Shown here: one piece after another, positions 26,484 to 35,206 of the stretch
How the letters are laid out: the number at the start of each line of letters is the position of its first letter
Numbering within the stretch: position 1 is the first letter of the stretch
Assembly: GCA_022842725.1 (NCBI GenBank)
Contig: JALHOZ010000009.1
Span: forward strand, 1-64,000
Length of the DNA: 64,000 bases
Direction of reading: 5' to 3'
From: Saprospiraceae bacterium
Lineage (GTDB): Bacteria > Bacteroidota > Bacteroidia > Chitinophagales > Saprospiraceae
Made by a program: the position numbers and the translations under genes
The notes under the pieces: generated by a model
Database searches by the model: none
What the model was told of the DNA's origin: nothing
Seen by the model: only the letters and a program-made list of their open reading frames with translations

Positions 26484-27047
26484 ATGTCATTGAGAATATT
26501 ATTTTTAGCAGCTATGTCCGTGTTGTTTTTTTTGTCCTGTGAAGATAATGATAATAAAACCGAAGAAAAACCGATAATAGCGCTATTAAACCAACCAGGT
26601 CTGGTCATTGACACGGGACAAACTGCAGTGCAATGGATTTATGGGTTCAGTTTTTCCACCATCAAAGACGGGAAAATTAAAGGTCTTGGGATGAAATTGC
26701 CGACAAAAGGATCTTATCTTGTCAGATTATGGAATCTGGATGATGACACTTTACTCAAAGAAGAAACCCTCACAGCCATAACCGACCATGAGGTTGTGTA
26801 CAATACGATACCTGACATCGCGATACAAAAAAACATTCAGTTAGGTGTTACCATTCAAGCGGGCTCTTTCTATAAAATACGAAAAACCGATAATAGTGAT
26901 TTTACTTTTCCACTGCAATCGGGAAATATCAGATTACTATCATTCAGAGAGTCTAAGGTATCTGAAAACATCCTGGGAAGATTTCCCACCATGATTAAAA
27001 GTGATGAAATATCGCCTTGTATTGATGTCATTTTTCTGGAAGATTAA
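26484..27047 (+). CDS. Lipoprotein with a DUF4082-like beta-sandwich domain
   Basis: A 187-residue protein with lipobox L-S-C (Cys19) followed by an acidic linker. The body (about residues 45-185) reads like a DUF4082-type module: W-I-Y-G-F-S-F-S ... I-K-G-L-G-M-K-L-P ... Y-L-V-R-L-W-N-L-D-D-D-T-L-L-K-E-E. Such modules occur in surface proteins and are thought to bind ligands; no enzyme activity is expected. It has its own consensus promoter. The DUF match is by eye and moderate. Confidence 0.75.
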   Translation: MSLRILFLAAMSVLFFLSCEDNDNKTEEKPIIALLNQPGLVIDTGQTAVQWIYGFSFSTIKDGKIKGLGMKLPTKGSYLVRLWNLDDDTLLKEETLTAITDHEVVYNTIPDIAIQKNIQLGVTIQAGSFYKIRKTDNSDFTFPLQSGNIRLLSFRESKVSENILGRFPTMIKSDEISPCIDVIFLED

Positions 27048-27309
27048 ACCAAAATGATCAATCATTCAGATAGGTCAACAGAAAAGTCAGCAAAATGTGA
27101 CATGCAATGTTTTTTGTATCCGGGACAAAACGATTATGACTTATTTTTAGGTAAAAAAATGCGTTGGAAGTATATCAAACGTTTATTGATGAAACCCATG
27201 GACTCCAAGAAAAGATATTATAAGTTAACTTTTTAAATGAACGTATATTTTGTGTTTTGTTGCAAACCATAAGTATCAAATTACCTTATTACCATTTCGG
27301 TTAATATGG

Positions 27310-29439
27310 ATGATTACTATGTTGTGTCTGATGGTTTTTTCTTCTTTCGGGCAACAAAAAACGGTTGATTCCCTGTTGATGGTGGAATCAAAGATTACCC
27401 GTTATGACAGCACAACGGTTCGTTTGTATATGGAAATAGCCAAATCTTACCATAGAGTTAATCAGGCCAAAAGTCTTCCTTATGCCGTCAGGGCGGTCGA
27501 TCTGGCCGGAAACCTGAAAAACAAACCTTTGCTGGCTGCTGCATTAGCCACCAAGGCAACTACCCATATTTTTCTGACACAGTATGAAGAAGCATTAACC
27601 TGTTTGTCGGAAGCTTTACAACTCAATACAAGTTTGCAAGATGAAAGATCTGTCGCCAACAATCATAATAATATAGGTGCGGTTTATCTTTCAATAACAT
27701 CCTATCCGAAAGCATTGGAGCACTATACAAAAGCATTGGAGACCAATGAAAAAATCAATAACATCTCCGGTAAAATCAATAATCTCGGTAATATCGGAAC
27801 AATTTTTAATAACCTCAACCAACCTCTGAAAGCAATTGACTATTTTTCCAAAGCTTTAGAATTGGCTGAAAAGCTGGGAAACAATGAAAGCAAAAGCGGG
27901 CTGCTGAATAATATGGGAAATTCATACACTGATTTGAACAATCTGGATTTGGCCCTCGAATATAAAATCAAAGCACTCGAAATCAATCAAAAATCAGGGA
28001 ATCAATCACGCATTGCCAATAGTCTGACCAATGTGGGAAATGTATATTTCAAAAAAATGAATCCGCAAAAAGCGAAAGAATACCATCAACAGGCATTGGT
28101 TATTAATACAACCATAAACGACAGAAAAGGTATTGTCGCCAATCTGCAGGCAATAGGCGAGTATTTTTTTCAGGTGGAAAGATTAGACTCTGCCGAACTT
28201 TACATTACCAAAGCTTACAAAAGAGCACAACAAATCAACCTTACGGAAGAACAGGCTATCAGTTTGGAAAAATTAAGCAAATTGTTTGAAAAACAAATGC
28301 GTTACGATAGTGCCTATATATACTATAAAGCATTTATTGATAAAAAAAACAGTCTGGAAACAGCTGAAAAACTGAAAGAAATCACCCAGACAACCCTCAG
28401 ATATATTTTTAATAAAAAAGAAGATTCTCTCAAACAGGAACAAATCATCATCGACAATAAACTTCAGCAACAGATTCTGATCGCAAACCAACAAAAACAA
28501 CAAATTAAACTTCAGGAAGCTGCGAAACAAATTCAACATCTGGCCTTTTTAAAAACACAAGCCGACCTCGAAATTGAACAAAATACCCGTACAGAAAAGG
28601 AAAAACAACTGGAACTCATTCAAAAGGAAAAATTAATCCAACAAACCACGCTGGATCTTCAACAAGCCGAAATCAAATTGCAGGATAATGAAATCAACAA
28701 ACAAAATACGCTGAGACTATTTTATTTGATTGGTATCAGTTTGTTGTGTGTTCTTTTGGTTTTTATATTCAGGAATTTTCAGATTCAGAAAAAAACAAAT
28801 AAAATAATCGGAAAAGAAAAAGAAAAATCTGACAATCTTTTACTCAATATCTTGCCGGATGAGGTTGCCGAAGAATTGAAAGAAAAAGGTAGTGCAGAAG
28901 CCAGATATTACGAAAATGTATCCGTCATTTTTACAGATTTTGTCGGGTTTACAAAAGTAGCGGAATCATTTTCACCTAATGAATTGGTCAATGAACTCCA
29001 TACCTGTTTCAGCGCTTTTGATGCCATAGTTTTGAAATATGGAATTGAAAAAATCAAAACGATCGGCGATGCATATATGGCAGTTTCAGGTTTGCCCGCA
29101 ACTAATCCTGACCATGCAAAAAATGCTGTTCTGGCCGCCCGGGAGTTTTTGGTGTTTATTGAAGACCGCAGGAAAAGTAAAAGCCTTGGTTTTGAAATAA
29201 GAATCGGCATACATTCCGGTCCTGTAATTGCCGGAATTGTGGGGACGAAAAAATTTGCATATGACATTTGGGGTGATACGGTCAATGTGGCTGCCAGAAT
29301 GGAATCATCAGGAAAACCCGGTCAAATCAATATAAGTGACGATACCTACCAATTGATCAAAAATGACAACAAATGCCAGCCGCGGGGCAAAATTATGGCT
29401 AAAAACAAAGGAGAAATGGAAATGTATTTTGTTGAATAA
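27310..29439 (+). CDS. TPR-repeat membrane-bound class III adenylate cyclase
   Basis: About 709 residues from the ATG at 27310; the frame is open to a TTG at 27250, which would add 20 residues. A signal sequence (M-I-T-M-L-C-L-M-V-F-S-S-F-G-Q) leads into about seven TPR repeats, then a long Q/K/E-rich coiled coil, a transmembrane helix (28716-28780) and a cyclase domain from 28910. Catalytic features: metal aspartates in I-F-T-D-F and I-G-D-A-Y, the adenine-selecting lysine in E-K-I-K-T and aspartate in Y-D-I-W-G-D, and N and R in T-V-N-V-A-A-R. All are present, so an active adenylate cyclase is expected, with the TPRs outside and catalysis in the cytoplasm. Confidence 0.9.
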   Translation: MITMLCLMVFSSFGQQKTVDSLLMVESKITRYDSTTVRLYMEIAKSYHRVNQAKSLPYAVRAVDLAGNLKNKPLLAAALATKATTHIFLTQYEEALTCLSEALQLNTSLQDERSVANNHNNIGAVYLSITSYPKALEHYTKALETNEKINNISGKINNLGNIGTIFNNLNQPLKAIDYFSKALELAEKLGNNESKSGLLNNMGNSYTDLNNLDLALEYKIKALEINQKSGNQSRIANSLTNVGNVYFKKMNPQKAKEYHQQALVINTTINDRKGIVANLQAIGEYFFQVERLDSAELYITKAYKRAQQINLTEEQAISLEKLSKLFEKQMRYDSAYIYYKAFIDKKNSLETAEKLKEITQTTLRYIFNKKEDSLKQEQIIIDNKLQQQILIANQQKQQIKLQEAAKQIQHLAFLKTQADLEIEQNTRTEKEKQLELIQKEKLIQQTTLDLQQAEIKLQDNEINKQNTLRLFYLIGISLLCVLLVFIFRNFQIQKKTNKIIGKEKEKSDNLLLNILPDEVAEELKEKGSAEARYYENVSVIFTDFVGFTKVAESFSPNELVNELHTCFSAFDAIVLKYGIEKIKTIGDAYMAVSGLPATNPDHAKNAVLAAREFLVFIEDRRKSKSLGFEIRIGIHSGPVIAGIVGTKKFAYDIWGDTVNVAARMESSGKPGQINISDDTYQLIKNDNKCQPRGKIMAKNKGEMEMYFVE

Positions 29440-29472
29440 AATCAATATGTACGACAAAAATATACCTCCACC

Positions 29473-29510
29473 CGATTGTCGCAGTTTGTTGCTACGATCA
29501 TTAAGAATGG
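29473..29510 (-). repeat. AGTTACAAACT-core repeat end, copy D (inverted)
   Basis: CGATTGTCGCAGTTTGTTGC followed by TACGATCATT. Reverse complement of the right end of the 195-bp repeat. Confidence 0.6.
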
Positions 29511-29646
29511 TTTATTGTTAACATGTTTAAAGTTAAGGCGTTTTCCGGTGGCACTTTGATTTTGTCGTCCCCCACCTGATGCGAATTACCAATTCTGTAT
29601 AAACAGGATCGAAGTTAATGGCAGGTCTGAATATTTTTTTTAAAAT

Positions 29647-29679
29647 TTGTTTCATAAAAAAAACATTTTACTAACTTTG
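29647..29679 (+). promoter_or_regulatory. Promoter of the 559-residue secreted protein gene
   Basis: TTG (29647-29649), 22-nt spacer, TAACTTTG (29672-29679), 40 nt before the start codon. Confidence 0.55.
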
Positions 29680-29719
29680 TTCCAAATGAGATATAATTGT
29701 ATTTGTTTAAAAATATGAA

Positions 29720-31399
29720 ATGATGAAACGTTTTAAAAAAATTATGAATCAAAGAGGATATGTTGTTGTCATGTTTTTGTTATTTTCATTCTTTTCCTTT
29801 GCACAACAAAATGGATGGAAATATGCTATTATAACAGACCCTTCAGATGTAAAAGATACACTGGTATATCATTTATATGAGAAGATCCATAAAAATATTG
29901 TTGAAAACTATTCACTTAAAGCGGGTATATATCATCGGGATAAAGATGGAAATATTGTTTTTTCAGAGGGAAATAAAAAACCGGAAGAGAAGGTCGATAT
30001 ACTGATTTATCTAAAGGCAAACGGACAATGCCATACGTACCCGGACTTAGTAATAGGACTCGATGCACGAAGTTATACAACAGGTGAACATTACTTTCAT
30101 TTAAACCAATATTTCTATTTTACAGCTTATTATATAGATGCCAAAACAAATCAATTTTTAAAAGAAAAAAATATAACTATTCTAAAAGAAGAATATAAAA
30201 AGTTATTTGTACAAGAACAGGATTATATCAATTATCTGGGAAAACAACCCGTAGTTTTGTGGCAAAAAAATCGGGAAGAATTTAGTCGTCAATCTTTAGC
30301 ACTAATAAATTTTTTGCAACCGAAATTAACTGAGGTCTTTAAATCCGCATTCAATGTTGAGAGTACGCTAAAGTCGTTGATAGAACCTCTTTTTATCAAT
30401 AAAGAAGACATATTTTATGCTACAGAAGCCTTAGAATTTGACGAGGACAAAGTAACCAGAATCAGGGTTAATGCAGGTAAAAAAAATCTTATAGCCGAAG
30501 ATGATTGGTTTTATTTTTATGAAAAAATGTATATCGAGGGTTATTCTTACTATGAATTTGTAAGCACCGGGAAGGTTAAAGCAGTAACAGACACTACCTG
30601 TGAGGTAGGCTTTATGTTGGTTGGTAAAAAGCGACTGGCAGAATTATTAGAACAAGGCAAACCCATTATTGCCGTGGAAGAATTCAGCAGATTTAATATT
30701 TTTAAAATTTTGAATGCTGTTCCGAATGCGCCTTATGTCAATATAATTTTATCTCCTGAATTACAGAAAAATATTTATGTGCAGCAGCACGTCAGAAGTA
30801 GTTCCGGGTTGATTCTGATTCATTCTGAGGTTCCGGTCACTGATTATTTTATAAAATTGAACAAAAGATTAGCTAATCAAGAATCATCCGCTAATGCGTA
30901 TATACCCCGAACATTATCAATGGAATTAAAAAATTCTAAATTTTTACTTACCGATACTACAAATAATGAGTTGGTTGGGTCGATTTGGAGAGAACATGTT
31001 GTGATGAACAAAGAAGACGTCGCAAAAAAGAATGCCAAAGAAATTTTAGCCCCTTTATTCAGAAAAGAAAATTTACTCGATTTTTTATATAAACTTGATT
31101 CAGTTCATTTTGCTGTCCGGTGGTTAAAAACGACAGAGGAAAATAAAGGGAAAATCAATAAAATACTGATTTACAGTCCCGGAGGACTGGAACATTGGTT
31201 GGAGTTTGAAATTTACGTTAACGAAACAGCCTTGATTAACGGTACAAACGTAAATAAACCAAAATTGGTAGCTAAAGCGCGTAATACATTCTCTTACACC
31301 AGCACCGTTGGAAGTCTTGATGTATATAGCGGAGGAAAAGATTTGTACGATTTACACAATCAGGGTAAGGAATTGATCATAAAGGCAAAATTATATTGA
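29720..31399 (+). CDS. Hypothetical secreted protein, 559 residues
   Basis: A protein with a long N-terminal signal (basic M-M-K-R-F-K-K, hydrophobic core, likely cut after S-F-A-Q). A second methionine (M-N-Q-R-G-Y) could be the true start. The mature part is mixed alpha/beta with no family I can name, no T9SS tail and no lipobox. Notable blocks are Y-P-D-L-V-I-G-L-D-A-R-S-Y-T-T-G near residue 110 and Y-S-P-G-G-L-E-H-W near 490. It stands alone between two inverted copies of the AGTTACAAACT repeat. Codon use looks normal for the genome. Confidence 0.8.
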   Translation: MMKRFKKIMNQRGYVVVMFLLFSFFSFAQQNGWKYAIITDPSDVKDTLVYHLYEKIHKNIVENYSLKAGIYHRDKDGNIVFSEGNKKPEEKVDILIYLKANGQCHTYPDLVIGLDARSYTTGEHYFHLNQYFYFTAYYIDAKTNQFLKEKNITILKEEYKKLFVQEQDYINYLGKQPVVLWQKNREEFSRQSLALINFLQPKLTEVFKSAFNVESTLKSLIEPLFINKEDIFYATEALEFDEDKVTRIRVNAGKKNLIAEDDWFYFYEKMYIEGYSYYEFVSTGKVKAVTDTTCEVGFMLVGKKRLAELLEQGKPIIAVEEFSRFNIFKILNAVPNAPYVNIILSPELQKNIYVQQHVRSSSGLILIHSEVPVTDYFIKLNKRLANQESSANAYIPRTLSMELKNSKFLLTDTTNNELVGSIWREHVVMNKEDVAKKNAKEILAPLFRKENLLDFLYKLDSVHFAVRWLKTTEENKGKINKILIYSPGGLEHWLEFEIYVNETALINGTNVNKPKLVAKARNTFSYTSTVGSLDVYSGGKDLYDLHNQGKELIIKAKLY

Positions 31400-31440
31400 G
31401 AAGATATATTTTTTTACGACCGGCAATTTGTGACACACCA

Positions 31441-31489
31441 GATTGTCACAGTTTGTTACTGCGATATGATCGTTTCTGAATTTATAAAC
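31441..31489 (-). repeat. AGTTACAAACT-core repeat end, copy E (inverted)
   Basis: GATTGTCACAGTTTGTTACT followed by GCGATATGATCG and TGAATTTAT. Same orientation as copy D; the two flank the 559-residue gene. Confidence 0.6.
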
Positions 31490-31505
31490 ACGAGATGACA
31501 TAAAA

Positions 31506-31547
31506 ACGGCGGCAAATGAAATGAGATTCCATTCCTATTGCCGCCGT
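31506..31547 (-). terminator. Terminator of the small minus-strand gene
   Basis: ACGGCGGCAA (31506-31515) pairs perfectly with TTGCCGCCGT (31538-31547). On the minus strand the stem is followed by TTTTTA, so it terminates leftward transcription, 18 nt after the stop of the 77-residue gene. Confidence 0.85.
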
Positions 31548-31565
31548 CCGGTACAAAGTTAGACC

Positions 31566-31799
31566 TTATCTTTTTGTAAAGGTAAGGGTGTCACCCCAAT
31601 TTCCGATTTCCCAACCTGCATTGTAGGTTGCTCCGTTTCCTTCCACGACACCACCTGATTTTACGGTAATCGAACCGGTACTGCCTTCCTGCAGACCGGG
31701 TCCGTTGATCACCTGCACCCTGATTCCGAATTGTGTCACGGATCCGTACTGTTGGATTTGTGCCTGCATTTGTTTGATGTCTTCGCTAACTGAACTCAT
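31566..31799 (-). CDS. Small uncharacterised protein, 77 residues
   Basis: A short acidic-to-neutral protein with a helical start (S-S-V-S-E-D-I-K-Q-M-Q-A-Q-I-Q-Q-Y) and a beta-rich glycine-containing remainder (V-I-N-G-P-G-L-Q-E-G-S-T-G-S-I-T-V). No signal peptide and no family recognised. Support for being real: a strong dedicated terminator right after the stop, an ATG start with an A+T-rich leader, and normal codon use. It is isolated between two plus-strand genes. Confidence 0.65.
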   Translation of the reverse strand: MSSVSEDIKQMQAQIQQYGSVTQFGIRVQVINGPGLQEGSTGSITVKSGGVVEGNGATYNAGWEIGNWGDTLTFTKR

Positions 31800-32198
31800 A
31801 ATTCATTAATTTAATAATTATTCCTACTCTGTTTATCATCAGGCTTTTCGGAATCCGCCCCTTACATTAAAAATAATTGTAGCTACCCAATCGAAACAGA
31901 TGATTAATGTGATTGCAAATATGCAACCCTTTCTCCGGAGCTTAAAGGGTATATGTACTGACAAAAATTCAGGTAGTAATACGCCTTGGGTGACGGGGAG
32001 TGATTGGGCGCCTGGTTCCCGATGCGGCTGTAAGTTTGTTTCTTATGCCTCAAAAAAATAAATATTATATTTTAATGAGGCTTAAGAAAGGAAGTACGTC
32101 TGTTTAACAGTTATTAACAATTTTTATAATAAATGACGAGTACAATTAAACCTTTTTACGCTTTTGTATACAAAGTTTAAATTTAAAATGTAACCGAT
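31800..32198. other. Intergenic region with a repeat and small hairpins
   Basis: No gene. It holds copy 4 of the palindromic element (32026-32049), a small hairpin with CCCTTT and AAAGGG arms near 31928-31949, and an ATGCCTC/GAGGC inverted pair just after copy 4. Confidence 0.5.
32026..32049 (+). repeat. Palindromic AGTTTGTAACT-core element, copy 4 (degenerate)
   Basis: GGCTGTAAGTTTGTTTCTTA then TGCC, preceded by CCGATGC. Confidence 0.5.
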
Positions 32199-33377
32199 AT
32201 GATGAAGAAAAAATTAATAATGATCACTACAATATTAATTGTAGTTTTGAGTGTCATATCTTGTAATAAAGTTGACGATGAGCCAAAAGACGAAAGTGTC
32301 CTGAACTTGCCGGAAACACCTTTTGATTATAAAAGTCTCAACTTACCTGGTCACTTTACAACTAATTCAGGTGGACCTTTACCAACTTCGGTAAACGGTA
32401 CAGACAATACACCTGCTACCAATCCAATAACAAATGATGGGGCAACATTGGGAAGAGTATTGTTTTATGACAAAAAATTAAGTGCAAACGGGACTATAGC
32501 GTGTGCTTCTTGCCATAAACAAGACAAAGGATTTTCAGATGACGCTGTATTAAGTGCAGGGTTTAACGGTGGTAAAACCGGACGGCATTCCATGACCCTA
32601 ATTAATGCCCGATTTTACCAACGTGGACGTTTTTTCTGGGACGAAAGAGCAGCAACGCTGGAAGAACAAGTGTTAATGCCATTCCAGGACCCTGTGGAAA
32701 TGGGAATGACTCTGGAACAAGTTGTCAGTAAAGTAAAAGAGCAACCTTATTATCCTGCATTGTTTGAAAAGGCATTTGGTTCTACAGAAATTACTTCAGA
32801 TAAAATATCAAAAGCCTTGGCTCAATTTGTGCGAAGCATTGTAAGTTTCTCAAGTAAATATGATCAGGGGAGAGCAATGGTAGCTTCGCCCGGTGCCAAC
32901 TTTCCTAATTTTACAACGGAGGAAAATACAGGAAAAAATATTTTTTTTCAAACCATACCGAATGGCGGAGGTGCATGTTTTGGTTGCCATACAACGGAGG
33001 CGTTTATTAGTGCCAATCCGGGACCGCAGAATAACGGATTAGATGCTACCTCTACCACAGATTTAGGTGCAGGAGGTGTGTTTAATAACCCGATATTTAT
33101 AGGAAGATATAAAACAACAAGCTTACGAAATATTGAACTGACTGCGCCTTATATGCATGATGGCAGATTTGCCACATTAGAAGAAGTTGTGGAACATTAC
33201 AACAGCGGTATTAAAGCCCATCCCACACTTTCTCCTGCATTAAAAGATGCAAGCGGAAATCCTGTTCAATTAAATTTAACAAGTTCCGAAAAAGCGGCAT
33301 TGGTGGCATTTTTGAAAACATTGACTGATAATACCGTTAGCACCGAAATGAAATGGAGCAATCCATTCAAATCATAA
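32199..33377 (+). CDS. Di-haem cytochrome c peroxidase (MauG/CCP family) lipoprotein
   Basis: A 392-residue lipoprotein (lipobox V-I-S-C, Cys22). Two haem c sites: C102-A-S-C105-H106 and C260-F-G-C263-H264. Other CCP landmarks are G-R-V-L-F-Y-D-K-K-L-S-A-N-G, F-W-D-E-R-A, E-Q-V-L-M-P-F-Q-D-P-V-E-M-G-M and the late Y-M-H-D-G-R-F-A-T-L-E-E-V-V-E-H-Y. These enzymes reduce hydrogen peroxide with electrons from small cytochromes or quinol, at the outer face of a membrane. The gene is monocistronic between repeat-rich gaps. Confidence 0.93.
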   Translation: MMKKKLIMITTILIVVLSVISCNKVDDEPKDESVLNLPETPFDYKSLNLPGHFTTNSGGPLPTSVNGTDNTPATNPITNDGATLGRVLFYDKKLSANGTIACASCHKQDKGFSDDAVLSAGFNGGKTGRHSMTLINARFYQRGRFFWDERAATLEEQVLMPFQDPVEMGMTLEQVVSKVKEQPYYPALFEKAFGSTEITSDKISKALAQFVRSIVSFSSKYDQGRAMVASPGANFPNFTTEENTGKNIFFQTIPNGGGACFGCHTTEAFISANPGPQNNGLDATSTTDLGAGGVFNNPIFIGRYKTTSLRNIELTAPYMHDGRFATLEEVVEHYNSGIKAHPTLSPALKDASGNPVQLNLTSSEKAALVAFLKTLTDNTVSTEMKWSNPFKS

Positions 33378-33392
33378 GCTGGTTACACAGCT

Positions 33393-33415
33393 GGCGCCAG
33401 TTTGTAACTGGTGCC
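33393..33415 (+). repeat. Palindromic AGTTTGTAACT-core element, copy 5
   Basis: GGCGCCAGTTTGTAACTGGT then GCC: near-perfect inverted repeat, 15 nt after the peroxidase stop. Confidence 0.8.
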
Positions 33416-33483
33416 TTGCTGTATTATATTAAAACTTCCCAACTACTTGATTCAGACAGCAATCTTGTGCTGACTCCGATGCT

Positions 33484-33506
33484 TGCCCAAGTTTGTTACT
33501 TGTGCC
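33484..33506 (+). repeat. Palindromic AGTTTGTAACT-core element, copy 6
   Basis: TGCCCAAGTTTGTTACTTGT then GCC, preceded by CCGATGCT. Confidence 0.7.
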
Positions 33507-33605
33507 TCTGTAAAATACATAATTCTGTTTCAATCCATCGACCCAAATCAACAACTTAGCAGTTTAACAATTCAACAATTAGGGTGAATCATAGATCAGG
33601 AAATT

Positions 33606-33708
33606 GTCTGAATCACGGATTAAACTGATGAAAGGATAACATGGATTAAATGGTGCATAAATCAAAATCCGTGGAATCAGTGTAATCCCTAAAATCCGTG
33701 ATTCTGAC
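33606..33708. repeat. Inverted-repeat element with AATCCGTG motifs
   Basis: GTCTGAATCACGGATT (33606-33621) and AATCCGTGATTCTGAC (33693-33708) are complementary at 15 of 16 positions and enclose 71 nt. Between them a related motif, AAATCCGTGGAATC, occurs once more. The layout suggests a small non-coding mobile element. Confidence 0.65.
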
Positions 33709-33744
33709 GAAGATGGCCTGTAAGGTCGACTATTGAATTTTGTG

Positions 33745-33778
33745 TGTATACACATATTCACAAGAATATGTATATACA
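33745..33778. repeat. 15-bp hairpin
   Basis: TGTATACACATATTC, loop ACAA, GAATATGTATATACA; one mismatch. No clear T run, so not a typical terminator. Confidence 0.7.
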
Positions 33779-33871
33779 TTAAAAAAACAAAATTCAAAAC
33801 ACAAACTATTCGTATTACATTTACATTTTAAATCAATTATATGAAATGAGCATGAGGAGGTCACACAAAAC

Positions 33872-33927
33872 AGTATGATTATACCGCTACGAATTTGGTT
33901 TGTCCCAAATTCTATCGGCATTATACT
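33872..33927. repeat. 56-bp imperfect palindrome
   Basis: Ends AGTAT and ATACT, inner arms GAATTTGG and CCAAATTC. Imperfect in the middle of the arms. The 675-nt gap between the peroxidase gene and the next lipoprotein contains only repeats of this kind. Confidence 0.6.
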
Positions 33928-34052
33928 AAAAATCAATTAGTTATAATAATTAAAGCGGTCAAATCATAGGATTTTTAGTATATTTCACATGCGAATTCCA
34001 TATGGCCATTAAAAACATGCACGCGGAGCGTGATAAACAAAAAATCAATTAT

Positions 34053-35177
34053 ATGAAAACAAAAAATCTTTTTAATCTGATCACAGGTTCTGTCTTTGTG
34101 ATGATTCTGTTGATATCTTGCAATGGATGCAGGAGCGGGAGGGTTGTAAACAAAGCAGTCCCCGAAACTTCAACCAAGAATGTAAAGAAAAGCGATTCAT
34201 CTTCAGGAGTTACAATTTTGGATACTACCAAGCAAAATTCACCCTCAAAGAGTAATGTTATTCAAAAAAGTAATATATACCCAATTTTTAATGAAAAAAG
34301 GGGCATCACGCATTTAGATGAATTCACAATTGATTATCGAGGTATAAAAAGGGAAAGCAAAGGGCAAGAAACTAAAGTTTATTTTCCTAACGGCAAAATT
34401 TTATCCAATATGAAAGATGCAGCTATATATAAAGACATTCCTAAAAGTGCTCAATTATTTTATTATAGTAATGAGGAAGAAGAGTATTTTAAAGAAGTTG
34501 ATGTTAATAAGCTTTCAAAAACTCAAAGAACGAATTGGTTAGGAAAAATGAAACTACATCCTGATATAAAACAAGAACAGCTACACTATATGATTGTATA
34601 TTCATATTTTATCGAACCTGACGAAACACCCGGCAGAGTGTGTCTTGCTACGTATGCATCAATTTGGGCAGAATTCGGAGTACTTGCCGGTAGGATTGCT
34701 CTATTGGACATTTATGACTATGAAGGAAATCAGATAAAACAAATCCCAATGTATGAGTATGGTGGTGAAACATTTGCTTTAACAAAAGATCAAAAGTATT
34801 TACTTGTGAAGATTAATGGTTCTCATTTGGGAGATAATGATTTTAGTTGTGGTAAGATCACTCCAATGATAAACATTTATTCATTTGAGGATGGAAATCT
34901 ATATTATCAATTAAAAATGCCTTGTATTGAATATGGAGGGGATTCAGATTTTGATTTTTTTTATTTTGGAACATCATTATTTAAATGGAAAATTGATATT
35001 AAAAATAAAATGATATATGTGATTAAATATACTTTAGAGATAAAAAATGGATTAGAAAAGTTTACTGACCAAGGAATCTTAACAAAAGATGGGAAATTAT
35101 GGAAATACCAGACCTATACTTTTGAGCAATGGAATCAAATGGACCTGAGTATTTTCGAAGACAATAGCAATAAATAA
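34053..35177 (+). CDS. Hypothetical lipoprotein, 374 residues
   Basis: The frame opens 51 nt earlier, but the ATG at 34053 gives a proper lipoprotein signal (M-K-T-K-N-L-F, hydrophobic core, L-I-S-C), so I use it. After a Ser/Lys-rich linker (residues 35-75) the body is beta-rich with H-L-D-E-F-T-I-D-Y and several Y/F-rich strands; cysteines occur near S-C-G-K-I and M-P-C-I-E-Y-G-G-D. No family recognised. It is A+T-rich compared with the genes at 45-53 kb. Probably an envelope protein. Confidence 0.75.
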   Translation: MKTKNLFNLITGSVFVMILLISCNGCRSGRVVNKAVPETSTKNVKKSDSSSGVTILDTTKQNSPSKSNVIQKSNIYPIFNEKRGITHLDEFTIDYRGIKRESKGQETKVYFPNGKILSNMKDAAIYKDIPKSAQLFYYSNEEEEYFKEVDVNKLSKTQRTNWLGKMKLHPDIKQEQLHYMIVYSYFIEPDETPGRVCLATYASIWAEFGVLAGRIALLDIYDYEGNQIKQIPMYEYGGETFALTKDQKYLLVKINGSHLGDNDFSCGKITPMINIYSFEDGNLYYQLKMPCIEYGGDSDFDFFYFGTSLFKWKIDIKNKMIYVIKYTLEIKNGLEKFTDQGILTKDGKLWKYQTYTFEQWNQMDLSIFEDNSNK

Positions 35178-35206
35178 ATTACCTAAAAAAGTCAAAAAAT
35201 AACAAA

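Noticed and set aside
27054-27236. 60-codon frame after the DUF4082-like lipoprotein
   Set aside because: It follows the stop by only 6 nt, but the translation is charged, without signal or family features, and there is no independent support such as a terminator.
32199-33377. Methylamine-utilisation MauG as the specific call for the di-haem protein
   Set aside because: No mau genes nearby; the sequence fits general cytochrome c peroxidase, so only the family name is used.
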